From: Unio delphinus
Taxonomy: Eukaryota; Mollusca; Bivalvia; Unionida; Unionidae
DNA: 64,000 nucleotides
Reading direction: 5' to 3'
Assembly: GCA_029339505.1 (NCBI GenBank)
Contig: JAQISU010000192.1
Span: 758,001 to 822,000 of the forward strand
The position numbers and the translations under genes were made by a program. Positions 48,925 to 59,545 of this stretch are shown here, piece after piece. Below the pieces are notes generated by a model that saw nothing but the letters and a program-made list of their open reading frames with translations, was not told where the DNA came from and made no database searches. Numbering within the stretch: position 1 is the stretch's first letter; every line of letters begins with the position of its first letter.

Positions 48925-49425
48925 ATGTCATATAGTGTTATTAGTGTTGCGTTAACTCCCGGTCAATTAAAAAAATTGCAATCGGAATCAGCTAAAAAAT
49001 GTGGAACCACAATCACGTTGAAACCCAACCAAATGACTGGTGGTGCAAATAAACTATCACTGACAACTCGTCAAATAAAACGTTTCAATGATGCACTTGC
49101 AGCCAAAAAAGGTGTTCAGATTACTCTTTCTGCGGCTGCTATCAAAAATATGATTAAAATAGGCGGTATATTTCCGTTGTTAGCTGCGATTCCAGCATTG
49201 ATTGCAGCAGCAGCCCCAGCGGTGGCTAAAGCAGCGGCGTTAGGGGCTGTTGGTACTGCAGCAGGAATGGCACTAAAGAAGGTAACTGGGAAAGGATATA
49301 AAAAAAAGGGAAAGGGTCTAAGACTACCAGGAACCCCGTATTCGTGGTACAGCGGGAGATCCGTGAACGGATCGGGTCTAAGACTACCAGGAACCCGTAT
49401 TCGTGGTACAGCGGAAAGGGTCTAA
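48925..49425 (+). CDS. Hydrophobic minor virion protein with altered C-terminus (outer)
   Basis: 166 codons. The N-terminus, the MTGG-A candidate cleavage site and the GGIFPLLAAIPALIAAAAP hydrophobic segment match the inner protein. The C-terminal tail has three copies of a GLRLPGT(PYSWYSG) unit; the second lacks one C of a CCCC run, so the frame ends in an unrelated IRGTAERV. In the original frame the stop would be at 49,448. The palindrome GATCCGT-GA-ACGGATC (49,358-49,373) sits between copies. Confidence 0.72.
   Translation: MSYSVISVALTPGQLKKLQSESAKKCGTTITLKPNQMTGGANKLSLTTRQIKRFNDALAAKKGVQITLSAAAIKNMIKIGGIFPLLAAIPALIAAAAPAVAKAAALGAVGTAAGMALKKVTGKGYKKKGKGLRLPGTPYSWYSGRSVNGSGLRLPGTRIRGTAERV
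49358..49373. repeat. Palindrome GATCCGT-GA-ACGGATC (outer)
   Basis: Perfect 7-bp arms in the tail of the hydrophobic protein. Absent from the inner gene. Confidence 0.85.
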
Positions 49426-49451
49426 GACTACCAGGAACGATTTATTAATTC

Positions 49452-49468
49452 AGGAATCGAAGATTCCT
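49452..49468. repeat. Palindrome AGGAATC-GAA-GATTCCT before outer protease
   Basis: Perfect 7-bp arms ending directly at the protease ATG. The inner copy lacks it. Confidence 0.9.
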
Positions 49469-49924
49469 ATGTCCAATTTTGATTTAATGGATGCTGCTAA
49501 AAAACTAGCGATTAAAAACTTCAGAGGTGTCTTTATGAAAGATCAATTACCACATCAACCAAACAGCGTTGAAACCGGAATCATTAATTTAGATAACAGC
49601 ACCGGACCTGGAACTCACTGGGTTGCATACGCTATTGATCCACGTGGGATTGTTTATTTCGATTCATATGGATTAGCCCCACCAAAAGAGTTTTTGCGTT
49701 ATATAAAAACCCTTCCAATGAAGACTTGGTATTCTACGCTACCAACACAAACGATGATTGACCCACCAATATGTGGCAGCGAAGTATTAAATGTCCTTGA
49801 CGCTATTTCTAACTGCTTGAGTAACCCAAGCGGAAAACCACCACATGTTGTCGTTAATGAATACACTAGTAATCGCTGGAGAAAATCGAAGATTTTTCGA
49901 CGAAGTCGTCAAAAACGATTTTAG
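49469..49924 (+). CDS. Adenain-like cysteine protease (outer)
   Basis: 151 residues from MSNFDL, intact. It keeps FRGVFMKDQLP, GTHWVAYAI (His), YFDSYG (Asp), the Gln and PPICGSEV (Cys). Its C-terminus is longer and basic (RRSRQKRF) because nested palindromes (AAAATC-GAA-GATTTT at 49,882-49,896 and GAC-GAA-GTC) lie in frame at the end. Confidence 0.88.
   Translation: MSNFDLMDAAKKLAIKNFRGVFMKDQLPHQPNSVETGIINLDNSTGPGTHWVAYAIDPRGIVYFDSYGLAPPKEFLRYIKTLPMKTWYSTLPTQTMIDPPICGSEVLNVLDAISNCLSNPSGKPPHVVVNEYTSNRWRKSKIFRRSRQKRF
49882..49922. repeat. Nested palindromes at outer protease C-terminus
   Basis: AAAATC-GAA-GATTTT, then GAC-GAA-GTC, enclosed by a wider AAAATCG...CGATTTT pair that ends over the TAG stop. 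Confidence 0.8.
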
Positions 49925-49948
49925 AGAGAGAAAGAGTTTTACAATAAC

Positions 49949-51155
49949 ATGATTGATATTTGGGGGAGATCTTTGAAACCCAAACCCGATGGCACTGCAC
50001 CACCTGATTCTGTCAAGGATGTAAAAAAAACTAATTGAAGATGAAATCGCTGAGACGTTAAATTTAACAAGTGTTGACCCGAACGAAATAGTTGTATTTC
50101 AGGACAAACAGGGTAAATTGAAATCCAGTGATGTGTCATTGAATGACATTTTGATACGGCAGCGCGACGCCGCTGAAAACTCTATTGCGCTGTATTCCAA
50201 CGACGGACGACTTAAACCAGGCGCACTTGTGTCTACGATCACAGACGCGATTGCCACCCACGACAAGATGATTATCACCAACAACCGCATGATTACCGAC
50301 AACGACAACAGGATTACCACCCAAAACAACAAGATTACCACCCACGGCAGTGAGCTGGATGATCATATACGAGGTAATAATTCTTTTCGCAAAAATGTTA
50401 TACATAAATTCTTTGGAACCCCTCTTGTGGTTGGCATGACTCTCACTGAAATTAAAGACTTGTTGAATTCATTCTTCGCTAACAAGGAAGCTGGAAGGAT
50501 GATGACTGCTTCAGAATTCAAGGCAAATTATCTCGAGATTTCTAAACTAATAGAAGATCAAAAACCCACTAACGACATTGTTGGTAGATTCTTTGGAAAC
50601 CCGCTTGTGGTAGGAATGACTCTCGCTGAAGTTAAAAAAGCTATTGATGAACAAAAACGCATCAGCGAAATGGCTAAAAATTTCTTTGAGGGCTCTGAAA
50701 GTTACAATATCACGACGACATATTCTGAACTCAACGGGCATTATTATACCGAAAAAGGTTTTGGATTCGGCCTCCTTTTGGTTTCATTTTTTAAACGCCG
50801 GAATGGAACGATAATGAAATATACCGAAATCAATAAAACCTATCTCGACGTTTATGACGATATTGCTAAACTAAAAGAAAAATCTGAAAGGGTAAAGCAT
50901 GGGACCTTTGATTGGATAAAAGACTCTAATGCTAAATTGAAAGTCAATATCGGGGAGTGGCCCCATGGTATCTACAGGATGACGTTAATCTCTGACAAGC
51001 AATTTGATATCATCGTAAGCGGTAAAACCTATTTTGGTGGCACCGCAACAGTAATTATCCGGGGTGAAGAAGAATTTGAGATTGTCGCGGTTGATAGTAC
51101 GATTAGATCAAAAATATCCTGGTGCTTAGAATTCATATGCGAAGTAAATAACTAA
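49949..51155 (+). pseudogene. Fiber-like protein, frameshifted (outer)
   Basis: Starts MIDIWGRSLK like the inner homologue. An extra A in the run at 50,023-50,030 shifts the frame to an early TGA. Beyond it the frame is open to 51,155 (VDPNEIVVFQDKQGKLKSS onward). The shaft has FFGNPLVVGMTLAEVKK twice with variation, and heptad-like TNNRMITDNDNRITTQNNK sequence suggests a coiled coil. A homopolymer sequencing error could also explain the shift. Confidence 0.7.
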
Positions 51156-51202
51156 ATTGAAAGGATTTCACAATTGAAAACGCTAGTATTTTTAAAATAA
51201 CA

Positions 51203-51748
51203 ATGATTTCATCAACTCAATGTCGCTATGATCAGGTCAGAGAATTTCAGAATAGACTCAAAACCCTCACTGAGGAGTATCAAATAAAAATAAAAAAATA
51301 CCGACGAAGAATCACCGCAATTGATGTTATTATGTACTCGGTGTCAAGCGTTCTCGCTGGCGCCGGAATAATACTTGCATCGGTTACAATGATTGCCCCG
51401 GTCGTAGTTCCAATTTGCATTTCTGCGGTGGCTACAATCGGGGGTATATCAACCGGGATAGCAAAAAAGATATCATCATGCAGCCAGAGTAAACTGCAGA
51501 ATTACTTACTTCAATTTCATATTGCATCAACCGCATATTCGCAATTATCATTGATGATATCGTCGTCACTCGATAATACGATTATATCAGATAGTGAATT
51601 CTCAGCGATGGTCAGTATTTTTGATTCCGCGATATCGAAATTAGAGCGACAACATGAGTATAATAACAATGACAACACCGATGGAATCAGAAAACACGAA
51701 CCCAAAAAACAAAATGATCTCAATAATATCAACATTACCAGATTGTGA
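51203..51748 (+). CDS. Two-segment membrane protein (outer)
   Basis: 181 residues with the basic N-terminus, two hydrophobic segments and IISDSEF motif of the inner homologue. Its C-terminus runs through the first copy of a tandem duplication, so it no longer overlaps the penton-like frame. Confidence 0.72.
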   Translation: MISSTQCRYDQVREFQNRLKTLTEEYQIKIKKYRRRITAIDVIMYSVSSVLAGAGIILASVTMIAPVVVPICISAVATIGGISTGIAKKISSCSQSKLQNYLLQFHIASTAYSQLSLMISSSLDNTIISDSEFSAMVSIFDSAISKLERQHEYNNNDNTDGIRKHEPKKQNDLNNINITRL

Positions 51749-51920
51749 GTTCTCAGTGATGGTCAGTATTTATGATTCCTCGATACCAAAATTGGAAATA
51801 CAACATGAGTATAATAACAATGACAACACCGCAGGAATTACTTCAACAAATAGTGGAGAACACGAACCCAGTACAAACAAGCATGATATCAATAACATCA
51901 ACGAATCCAGAATTCAGTGT
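51594..51920. repeat. Tandem duplication of about 152 bp (outer)
   Basis: The segment around TCAGCGATGGTCAGTATTT at 51,600 recurs as TCAGTGATGGTCAGTATTT at about 51,752. Both copies contain CAACATGAGTATAATAACAA. The first copy has lost about 21 bp, and both have diverged by many substitutions. Confidence 0.85.
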
Positions 51921-53154
51921 GAATTTCCCCTCTCCGGTCCCAGTGAAGGAGATAGCGCTAGCAAAACTACGAATGTATCACAGTTGGCCTAATATCAGAT
52001 CAAAATCATTTGGTGGTCAACAACCGAATAATTCACTGGTGTTTGCAAATAAGAATAAACCCGACGGAACACCAGACTGGAACGTCGTTTCGATACCAAC
52101 AGGGTCATACCAAATCGAACAAATCAATAATGAATTCGCGCGTAGAATAAAATCGATTACTGGAAAAGAATCAAAAATCGCTATAACAGTTCATGAGCCG
52201 ACACTATCATCCGCAATTGAGATAAGCACAGAAGGATACGTCGTAGATATCTATCAAAGTTCTATTAGAACCGTACTAGGATGGCCTGAAAAACCACCGG
52301 AAAAATCCACCACCGACTTAACCACGGATGTACAATCATATCATGAAATCAATCCCAGTTATCGAGATAATTTATCTGATATAAGAAAAGGAAGAATCGC
52401 CGATAGATTTATATTCACCAACAAAGACACATTGCAATGGGATTTTATCATTAAAAGAACAACCGACTCATCTGTTACTATTTCATTTACGCTAACTGAC
52501 GTCCGTGGTTATTTTAATGAGATTAAACAATTATATGACACACAACTAGAACAACTACGGAAAACAAGATCGCAAAAACACGTTGAAATAATAAATCAGC
52601 TTATATCGGACATGAAATATATCTATGAACTAATTATTCAAACAATAATTAATGACAACAGCGACAATAAACAACGATTCCTAACCGATTACAATATCAC
52701 AGAAGACAATCTGCGTAATTTCAAGTTTCCGAAATACAACGCTGATGAATTAGCAAAAATTGTTAAAACCGATATCAAAGCACTACAAAAATCAGACTCA
52801 ACTGTCCTCCTCAAACATAATAATGATCCAGATGGTGGTGGTAGGCATATCGCTCCGTTCAACGTGAATATTTCAACGGTGATTGCACTTAATTTAGTGT
52901 GTGATGTTATCGAACGAAGCTATCAAATTAATCTCGAACGATCAAATCAAGCTCAGCAAGGATATATTCTTTATTCATTTGCACCAACAGCTCCTCCAGG
53001 ATTCCTAATTATTGAAAACCCAATTAATCCTGTCTATATGCGATGCCATAATAATTCATTAACCAGAATTAATTTCAAACTCACCGACCAGTCAAATAAT
53101 CTGATTGATTTACAAGAAGAGGTGTTAGCGATTAGTCTGTTTGTGAGATCCTAA
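51820..53154 (+). CDS. Penton/minor capsid-like protein (outer)
   Basis: 444 residues from MTTPQELL, the ATG aligned with the inner start; in-frame ATGs at 51,805 and 51,772 lie in duplicated sequence. N- and C-terminal blocks (MYHSWPNIRS, VVSIPTGSYQIEQIN, APPGFLIIE, NFKLTDQSNNLIDLQEE) match the inner protein while the middle does not. Intact frame. Confidence 0.66.
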   Translation: MTTPQELLQQIVENTNPVQTSMISITSTNPEFSVNFPSPVPVKEIALAKLRMYHSWPNIRSKSFGGQQPNNSLVFANKNKPDGTPDWNVVSIPTGSYQIEQINNEFARRIKSITGKESKIAITVHEPTLSSAIEISTEGYVVDIYQSSIRTVLGWPEKPPEKSTTDLTTDVQSYHEINPSYRDNLSDIRKGRIADRFIFTNKDTLQWDFIIKRTTDSSVTISFTLTDVRGYFNEIKQLYDTQLEQLRKTRSQKHVEIINQLISDMKYIYELIIQTIINDNSDNKQRFLTDYNITEDNLRNFKFPKYNADELAKIVKTDIKALQKSDSTVLLKHNNDPDGGGRHIAPFNVNISTVIALNLVCDVIERSYQINLERSNQAQQGYILYSFAPTAPPGFLIIENPINPVYMRCHNNSLTRINFKLTDQSNNLIDLQEEVLAISLFVRS

Positions 53155-53192
53155 AGACTCGATCAAATTATTTATTATTTTTATTAACCCAT

Positions 53193-53420
53193 AGCAGCAG
53201 AGAGGGTGGATGACAACAAGTTGCGACCAAAATTGATTAAAAAATCGTTTTCATTTTTTTAGTTAAAATGATTTCGTAGGGAGATTTCAATCAATTTTTT
53301 GTCTGAAAACGTTGTAGGGTTCGCCTTTTTTTGGTTAAAATAAGATTATAAGACGGCTCGTTTTAGGATTTCAATCAAATTTTGTCTAAAAACGTTGTAG
53401 GATTCACCCTCTCTGCTGCT
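53193..53420. repeat. Right TIR of outer Maverick
   Basis: 228 bp, inverted match of 21,348-21,575, ending CACCCTCTCTGCTGCT, followed by the TGAAA target duplication (53,421-53,425). Confidence 0.93.
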
Positions 53421-53425
53421 TGAAA

Positions 53426-54340
53426 TGATATTCTGCACTCGGTGGCTGGGCATGTTTTTCAAGCAATAAACGCAGCTATCGAGTTGTTATGATGTAGGAG
53501 GTAAGCAAGGTGTTATGTTTTCTTGGATGTCATGCATTAATTTGATTCTATTTATCATAACAGTGATGGGTTAGAGACTGATATGTCCAGATGGTATATA
53601 ATGTAGAGGTGATCTGATGCAAGTTTGTGGGATACAAGGGTGGGCTGTAGAATATTATCATTAGGTCTATGACGAAACAAGTCTAAAATATGACTATATG
53701 AATGGTTGGGTTGGTTAACTGACTATTTAAAATTCAAAACATGAATGGAATCTAGGAGTTTTGATGTGTATGGGTTTCCGGGAGAGTTAAAGTGAAAGTT
53801 TGAAATCTTCAAGAATGATCAGGTTGCCACCTATCGTAGTTCCATACTCCAGGAGATTCGGAAACTGCTCCAAAACGAGAGATTCGGTCAGCTTGTTTTT
53901 TCTACGAGGAGGTGGGCGGTAGAGGCAGAAAAAAATGGATTGACCTTTGTTCAGGTGTGAGTGTTGTTTGGAGTATTTCAAAAGATGTGTTGTAAAAATT
54001 GAAGGTTGTGTTGTGTATAAGACCTGTTATCCTGGAATTCTTTGAGATGACGCCAATTCCACCTCCATGATAGTGGCGGGGGATCGACTTGAGTAACCGG
54101 TGGGAGTTAGATCCGCGCACTTGGGCTCATCGCCTGGTGTTTTTAGCCATGTTTCTATCAGGAAGAAGACGTTGGTAGTTTGATAGTTCAAAAAATTAAC
54201 TATTTGTGTACGCTTTACCGGCGATCCTACTGATTTAGGTTGAATAATGCAATACTCAGTGGTACCTCTGGGATAGTTGACATAAAGGTTAGCGATTTGA
54301 TAGAGATTTGCACCAGGTCATCTAAATTAAAAGAAGGATT
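53426..54340 (-). pseudogene. LINE endonuclease half, split by the outer Maverick
   Basis: On the minus strand broken frames read HYHGGGIGVI, then YRPPP and a LLEYGTT...GGNLIILEDF segment, the apurinic-type endonuclease domain of non-LTR retrotransposons (GGG, YRPP and GDFN-like boxes). Stops and shifts are present. It continues across the Maverick into the RT half at 19,392-21,347, so the 32-kb element landed between endonuclease and RT. Confidence 0.85.
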
Positions 54341-55857
54341 TTTAAATTGTTTAGCTGGAAAGGGCGAAAGGGAGATAACTGGAAATTTTTCTTCACGTTC
54401 TACGCTGGTCAGGTTTTGAAATAAAGTTTCTTTTTTCGCGTCCGTTTACATTAAAGTCATGATGAACGTAGGTAATTACATTACATTTAATGTAATTAAT
54501 GTAATGTAGGTAATTACATTACATTACCATTAAGTAATGATGAACGAACGTTTGTTCGTTTTGTCGTGAGCACAATGTAGTATGGAGAGCCAAGGAAAGA
54601 TCATTTAAGGTCCATCATATCATAAACCGGTTGACTGTCGGTCACGTTATGACGGTTTATTCATAACCAAAGGACGTTGCAGAAGTGGAGCTAGACAGCT
54701 GAGAACAATTCTAATTGTTCTCGTTCACAAAACAAGGAGATAAAGAAACATTTACAAACTGAACAGCCAATGCTTGATGGAACACAATAATGTAGACGAA
54801 GCTAGACAACAAGACAGAGAAATCTAGCTGTTTTGCTAACCTTACTTTTCTTATCTCAGTCTAGTCATCTCAGACCAATCGTCTCAGTCCACGCGCTGAG
54901 AACTACTTTTAACGAAAAAAAAAACTTGTCTTCTGCTGTGCCATAGTTGTTCTCAAATAAAACAACAACAACAGCAACAACAACAACAAATAATATATAA
55001 CCAAAACATAGTTACTTAAGGTCAATCTGTCTTAAAAACACACCAAAACAAAAACATTTTGATAGAGACAAATACACACACGCATACTATTTCGAGGTTT
55101 TGATATTATGTTAGTTCGTTCAAACTAGCATGGTCAAGTTTATCCTATATGTAGGTTATTTTCAACACAAGATTCCTTCTACTACTATGATTGTAAGGAA
55201 CATTTTCATTGGGTAGAACCTAACCGTGTAATCAGACCCAGTTGGGTTTACTCTGTATAAAATGTACCGAGAACCGACTTATGCTTCTATAGAGTCATGA
55301 GCACAGTAACTAATATAAACGCTTAATCCGAAATCATACACACTGCATGCGTTTAAAAGAAACTGAAAACTGTGAGTGCAACGTTTCCCTCTCAGTAAGA
55401 GGAGTTGTTAATTGAATACGTTATCTAGGGAATGAGTTCCCTCAATGGTATGATCCGGTTGTGAATGAGTAGAATATCAACACAACTGGGCAAGATTATT
55501 TGGAAGAAATAATGCTATACATCCCCCCACCTCCACCCCAAATTTAATCAAACAAATTAATTGTGCTAATTTCCTTTCAATTTAATTTATATTAACAGGA
55601 TTTAATAGCAGTGTATAATTTGGCTTTTACACATTATCATAACGATTGGTGAAGAGAGCGCAATGTCCACAAATGATTGCGTCACCGTCTTCTTGACCAT
55701 GTTCAGCGTTTCCTATATCCTTGAGTCTTCCTATTCCGACTGCTTCATGCTTCTTATACTTCCTAGTCCTTTACTCTGAACTCGTAACATTCATTTTCTC
55801 GGACGTCACTCATCACTCTTCTTTTGTTTTGACTTCCGTCTTCGGACTGTCGCGACC

Positions 55858-55868
<11 letters not shown>
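54341..55868. other. Non-coding host DNA
   Basis: The start may hold more LINE 5' sequence. A small block of GTAATTACATTACATT direct and inverted repeats lies at about 54,470-54,530. No gene recognised. Confidence 0.45.

Positions 55869-55917
<49 letters not shown>
55869..55917. repeat. (CT)n microsatellite
   Basis: CT dinucleotide run preceded by a C homopolymer. Confidence 0.95.
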
Positions 55918-56204
55918 GAAAACTGTTACCTTAAGAAGTATTGTTTAAATACTTTTGCATTTCAATATTTTAAGATTGTGTTTAAAAATTGTTTTCATTC
56001 GAGCTTTATAACCTTTACTTATTAAGCCAAATCTTTTGTCAAATTTTACTAAGAAGCATTGGTGAAACTAATATATTAATTATCAAGATTATCCTCTAAT
56101 ATTTATGACAAAATAACAAATTATATTTTTCCGTTTAAAATGAGACAAAAGTAAGATTTTAAAAAATCCGTTTCGTGTGCGGATTCATCGCCATTTGCTT
56201 TTTG

Positions 56205-56484
56205 TTTGCTTGATTGAGATTTTTAACGTAGCTTTTAACAATGTTTCAGTCATATCACTACGATGTCTGCACTGAGGCAGTTTATAGTGATGTCTAGTAC
56301 TGGAACATCATGCCGCAGACATGTAGCATGATGTCCCACCCAGTCACATTATCCTGACACCAGGCCGACCAGTCCTAACACTAACCTCTTAATGTTGAGC
56401 GTCAAGCGAGGCAGCTGTTAGTAAGTTTTGTAAGTCTTTGGTATGACTCGGACAGGGATCGCACCCACGACCTCCCGTTTCCTC
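56205..56484 (-). mobile_element. tRNA-derived SINE, 5' truncated
   Basis: Same family as the copy at 6.3 kb. The body (GACACCAGGCCGACCAGTCC) and the box B side (GGATCGCACCCACGACCTCC) are present, but the box A end is missing. The 3' end includes the GTAGCTTTTAACAATG-type tail shared with other copies. Confidence 0.75.
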
Positions 56485-56518
56485 GCCATTTGCATTATCA
56501 ATATTATTACTGTTATTG

Positions 56519-56600
56519 GTTCTTCTTCTTCTTCTTCTTCTTCTTCTTCTTCTTCTTCTTCTTCTTCTTCTTCTTCTTCTTCTTCTTCTTCTTCTTCTTT
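56519..56600. repeat. (TTC)n microsatellite
   Basis: About 27 TTC triplets. Poly-Ser and poly-Phe frames here are artefacts. Confidence 0.95.
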
Positions 56601-56690
56601 AGGGGCTCCGAGTGGCCGGGTGGTCTAAAGCGCTGTCCGTTACGGATCACTGCCTCACTTCTGTCTGCGTGGGTTCAAGTCTAAGATTCG
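56601..56690 (+). mobile_element. tRNA-like head (SINE 5' region or tRNA pseudogene)
   Basis: GGCCGGGTGGTCTAAAGCG resembles box A and GTGGGTTCAAGTC box B, with a long variable region between. The spacing fits a class II (Ser/Leu-like) tRNA origin. No proper 3' acceptor pairing was seen, so a functional tRNA is unlikely. Confidence 0.5.
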
Positions 56691-57570
56691 GCTAATGCTT
56701 CTTCTTTAAGTATTTGCTTTCTATTCATTGATATTTTACATTTGCTTAAAATTGTGGTTTACTCTAAAGTCATAGGATTTAAACTAAGCGCCGTTCAGAA
56801 AATCAACCATCTAAAGGATTATATGTTTTCTCTGAGACAATCATTATCGCTAAATATACTAATTAATTTCAATTACTATCATTCCTAATCATTGTCTGTC
56901 GTTGGAATCTCCAATAAACGAATCTGAGTTGTCCCCTATGCGATGTGCCCGTTTCTGTAATTTGACGCGTACATCATTGCAGCAGAGTGTAACCATGAAC
57001 AAGTCAATATTTGACGTTCAAAACTTGTAGCATCATAAATAACACAACAATGATGATTGTTACATTCCACCCTACTGAAGAGCGTTTGATGTGCGCCATC
57101 TCGTACTACGCTGTATATTATAATTATAGTATTACTGTTATCATTGAACGACAAGTAAGTAAATTAACGTATATACTAGATTACAAGTATAGTCTCACTG
57201 CAACACAACACAGATCCTGATCTTCCGTATCATAATGTTGCTTCGGTTTAATGTTTATGTTCTTTGTTCTATTAAAAACTCTTATCAGACTGCACAGACC
57301 AATATATGTTTGCTCAATATTAGACGACATACCTGGGTATGTGCTTTTTGTAGATGGACTCAACTTCTAAGCCAGTGGATACAGTATCTAATATCTACAT
57401 AATCGATGTACCTGGTTCAACAACTAATGCAAACTTCAGGCAAATAATTAAATAATCCGAGTGCGAAATATTAACGTAAAGTAAAGGGGTTTTAAAAACA
57501 TCTTTATTGTTTTCTAATTCAAGAACGAATTAAGGGGGCAACATACCTCAGTCATAACAACCAATTTAAT

Positions 57571-57880
57571 AACGGCCAAGTGGTTCGAGCGTCCGTCTTG
57601 GACATCGTGGGTTCGAATCCCGGCTGAGTCATACCGAAGACTTTTTAAAATGGCACAAACAGCTGCCTCATTAGGCGCTCAGCATTAAGATGTTTATGTT
57701 AAGACTGTTCGGCCAGGTGTCAGGTTAATGTAACTGGTTGGGATATCATGCTACATGTCTGCAACATGATACCCTAGTGCTAGCTAGCTACCACGATACA
57801 TTAGTACACTGCAGACATTGTAGCGAAATGACTGCAAAATTGTTAAAGCTACGTTAAAACTCCAAATCACGGACACACAC
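57571..57880 (+). mobile_element. tRNA-derived SINE, near full length
   Basis: Box A GGCCAAGTGGTTCGAGCG, box B GGGTTCGAATCCC, the shared body (GGCGCTCAGCATTAAGA, CGGCCAGGTGTCAGG), then the 3' region ending near GTTAAAACTCCAAATCAC. This is the clearest copy in the window for defining the family. Confidence 0.82.
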
Positions 57881-58572
57881 AGTCGCACACACACATACAC
57901 ACATGGACACACGTACACGCACACACAATCACTTTCAAACAAGTACTGTATAGTATTGGCAACCATTTACTACCCTATGATAACGTGCTCTAACTATGTT
58001 ACACTTCCTGCTTGACTAAACGTTTAATTTTCTCAAAATGATTGATTGAGCGGCATTACAAAGCGATACAGTATTGGCAGTATTGAATGGTAGTTTACAA
58101 GATGGAACGATAGTGTACAGCGTGCTCCTTCATTGAGCTTATGATGTCAACCTATTATTGAAGTAACGACAATTTCAACACTTGAATATGTTTAACATCA
58201 AAACCTCACACTATTTTATTTTCAAGATTGCACAAAATTAAAAAGATGACACTGCATGAAGAACGAGATGAAGAGGGCAAAGAATTTATTTTGAACAAGT
58301 GCATTTAGGATGAGTGTTTGCTTTGCAATGGAATGTGCGTGTTTTTAGACAAAGTTCAACTTTATTCAGACCCTGTATAGATTTCGTGAACTCTGAATCT
58401 GCGTCCAAAATTAAGTTCTTCTAAAAATGATACTAGTTATATTGACCGTTTAAATGTATTAGGGTCAATACACGAATGCATATGGACTTTGTTAGGCACA
58501 CGTGAACAAGGTATTGACTTTCTTTCAGTCTGTTGGAATAACAGTACTATATACTCAAATGCAAAGTTTATG

Positions 58573-58616
58573 ACCGTTCCGGTGACCTAGTGGTTAGAGC
58601 GTCCGCCTCGGATACG
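58573..58616 (+). mobile_element. SINE head fragment
   Basis: GGTGACCTAGTGGTTAGAGCG is a box A head of the same tRNA-derived type. The body does not follow. Confidence 0.6.
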
Positions 58617-59043
58617 GGAAGGTATTAACATACGGGTATACATCACAATTAATTTTACTATATGTTCTCTACTAATATTTCTCAGTACTGACCTTTCCAC
58701 TTTGTGACAATCAATACAAGTCATATGTTAATCTAAAATAACTCCACAGATGACTTCACGGTGAAGTTCTTGTCAAAGGTTAACCGGCATTTTTTTGAGA
58801 GGCTGCACTGTAAACAGAACAGCATGTCATGTAAACAGAACACAGATTTCATTTTCGGATCATCACCAAGGCCTTATTACTTAATGTGCAATGTTGTCGC
58901 CAAAATACACACAGAGAACCACACACAGATAACCACTCAATATAACTCTCCTATCATCACCAAAACGAGAGTGGAAAAAATGTTCTAAAAGTAGACTAGA
59001 ACTACATTCGTGGGTACTGAACTGGAAATAATAATTGTGATGC

Positions 59044-59124
59044 GATTGGCGCTCAGTATTAAGAGATTAGTGTTAGGACTGGTCGGCCTTTTTCAGAATA
59101 ATGTGGTGGAACATCATGCTACGT
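59044..59124 (+). mobile_element. SINE body fragment
   Basis: TTGGCGCTCAGTATTAAGAG and GGACTGGTCGGCC match the SINE body; head and tail are missing. Confidence 0.65.
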
Positions 59125-59437
59125 GTGTATTTGTGTGATTTTGATTTGTAACGTACCTTTAACAATTTAACAGTCATATCGCTACGATGTCTCTGCAGTG
59201 TGACAGTTTTTAGTGATCTCTAGCACTGGAAATCATGCCGAAGACATGAAGCATGATGTCCCACCCTGTCACATTATTCTGACACCAGGCCGACCAGTCC
59301 TAACACTAACCTCTTTATGCTGAACGCGAAGCGAGACAGTTTTTAGTACCATTTTGGCATGACTCAGCCGGAGATCTAACCCACAACCTCTAGTTTCAGA
59401 GGCGGACGCTCTAACCAATATGCCACCAGAGCGGTCT
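59125..59437 (-). mobile_element. tRNA-derived SINE
   Basis: Minus-strand copy with tail (GTAACGTACCTTTAACAATT on the plus strand), body and head up to ACCAGAGCGGTC. A short plus-oriented 3' fragment follows to about 59,545, making a head-to-head inverted pair. Confidence 0.75.
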
Positions 59438-59545
59438 ACATGTCTGCGGCATGATGCCACAGTGCAAGACATCACTATAAACTGTCACAGTGAGATATGT
59501 CTAATTCACTATTAAAGGTACGTTAAAAGTCCATATCACATACAT

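Larger units (their letters stand above)
21348..53420. mobile_element. Outer Maverick/Polinton, interrupted and partly decayed
   Basis: Bounded by 228-bp TIRs that start AGCAGCAGAGAGGGTG. It carries the full set expected of this class: packaging ATPase, DDE integrase, family B DNA polymerase, major capsid protein, penton-like protein and adenain-like protease. Without the inner element it is about 15.5 kb. It is inserted in a LINE. Inactivating changes: two frameshifts in integrase, several in the polymerase gene, one each in the hydrophobic and fiber-like genes, an internal TAG in the capsid gene, and the inner Maverick splitting one gene. It is therefore older than the inner element. Confidence 0.93.

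Noticed and set aside
51654..51992. 112-codon frame between membrane and penton-like genes
   Set aside because: It is a shadow reading the first duplicated copy of the penton-like start into the second copy in another frame.
21348..53420. CRISPR-like or bacterial origin for the repeat-rich segments
   Set aside because: No regularly spaced repeats with unique spacers and no cas-like genes; the gene set is that of a eukaryotic Polinton.
56601..56690. Functional tRNA gene
   Set aside because: Boxes A and B are recognisable, but the acceptor stem cannot be completed; SINE head or pseudogene is more likely.
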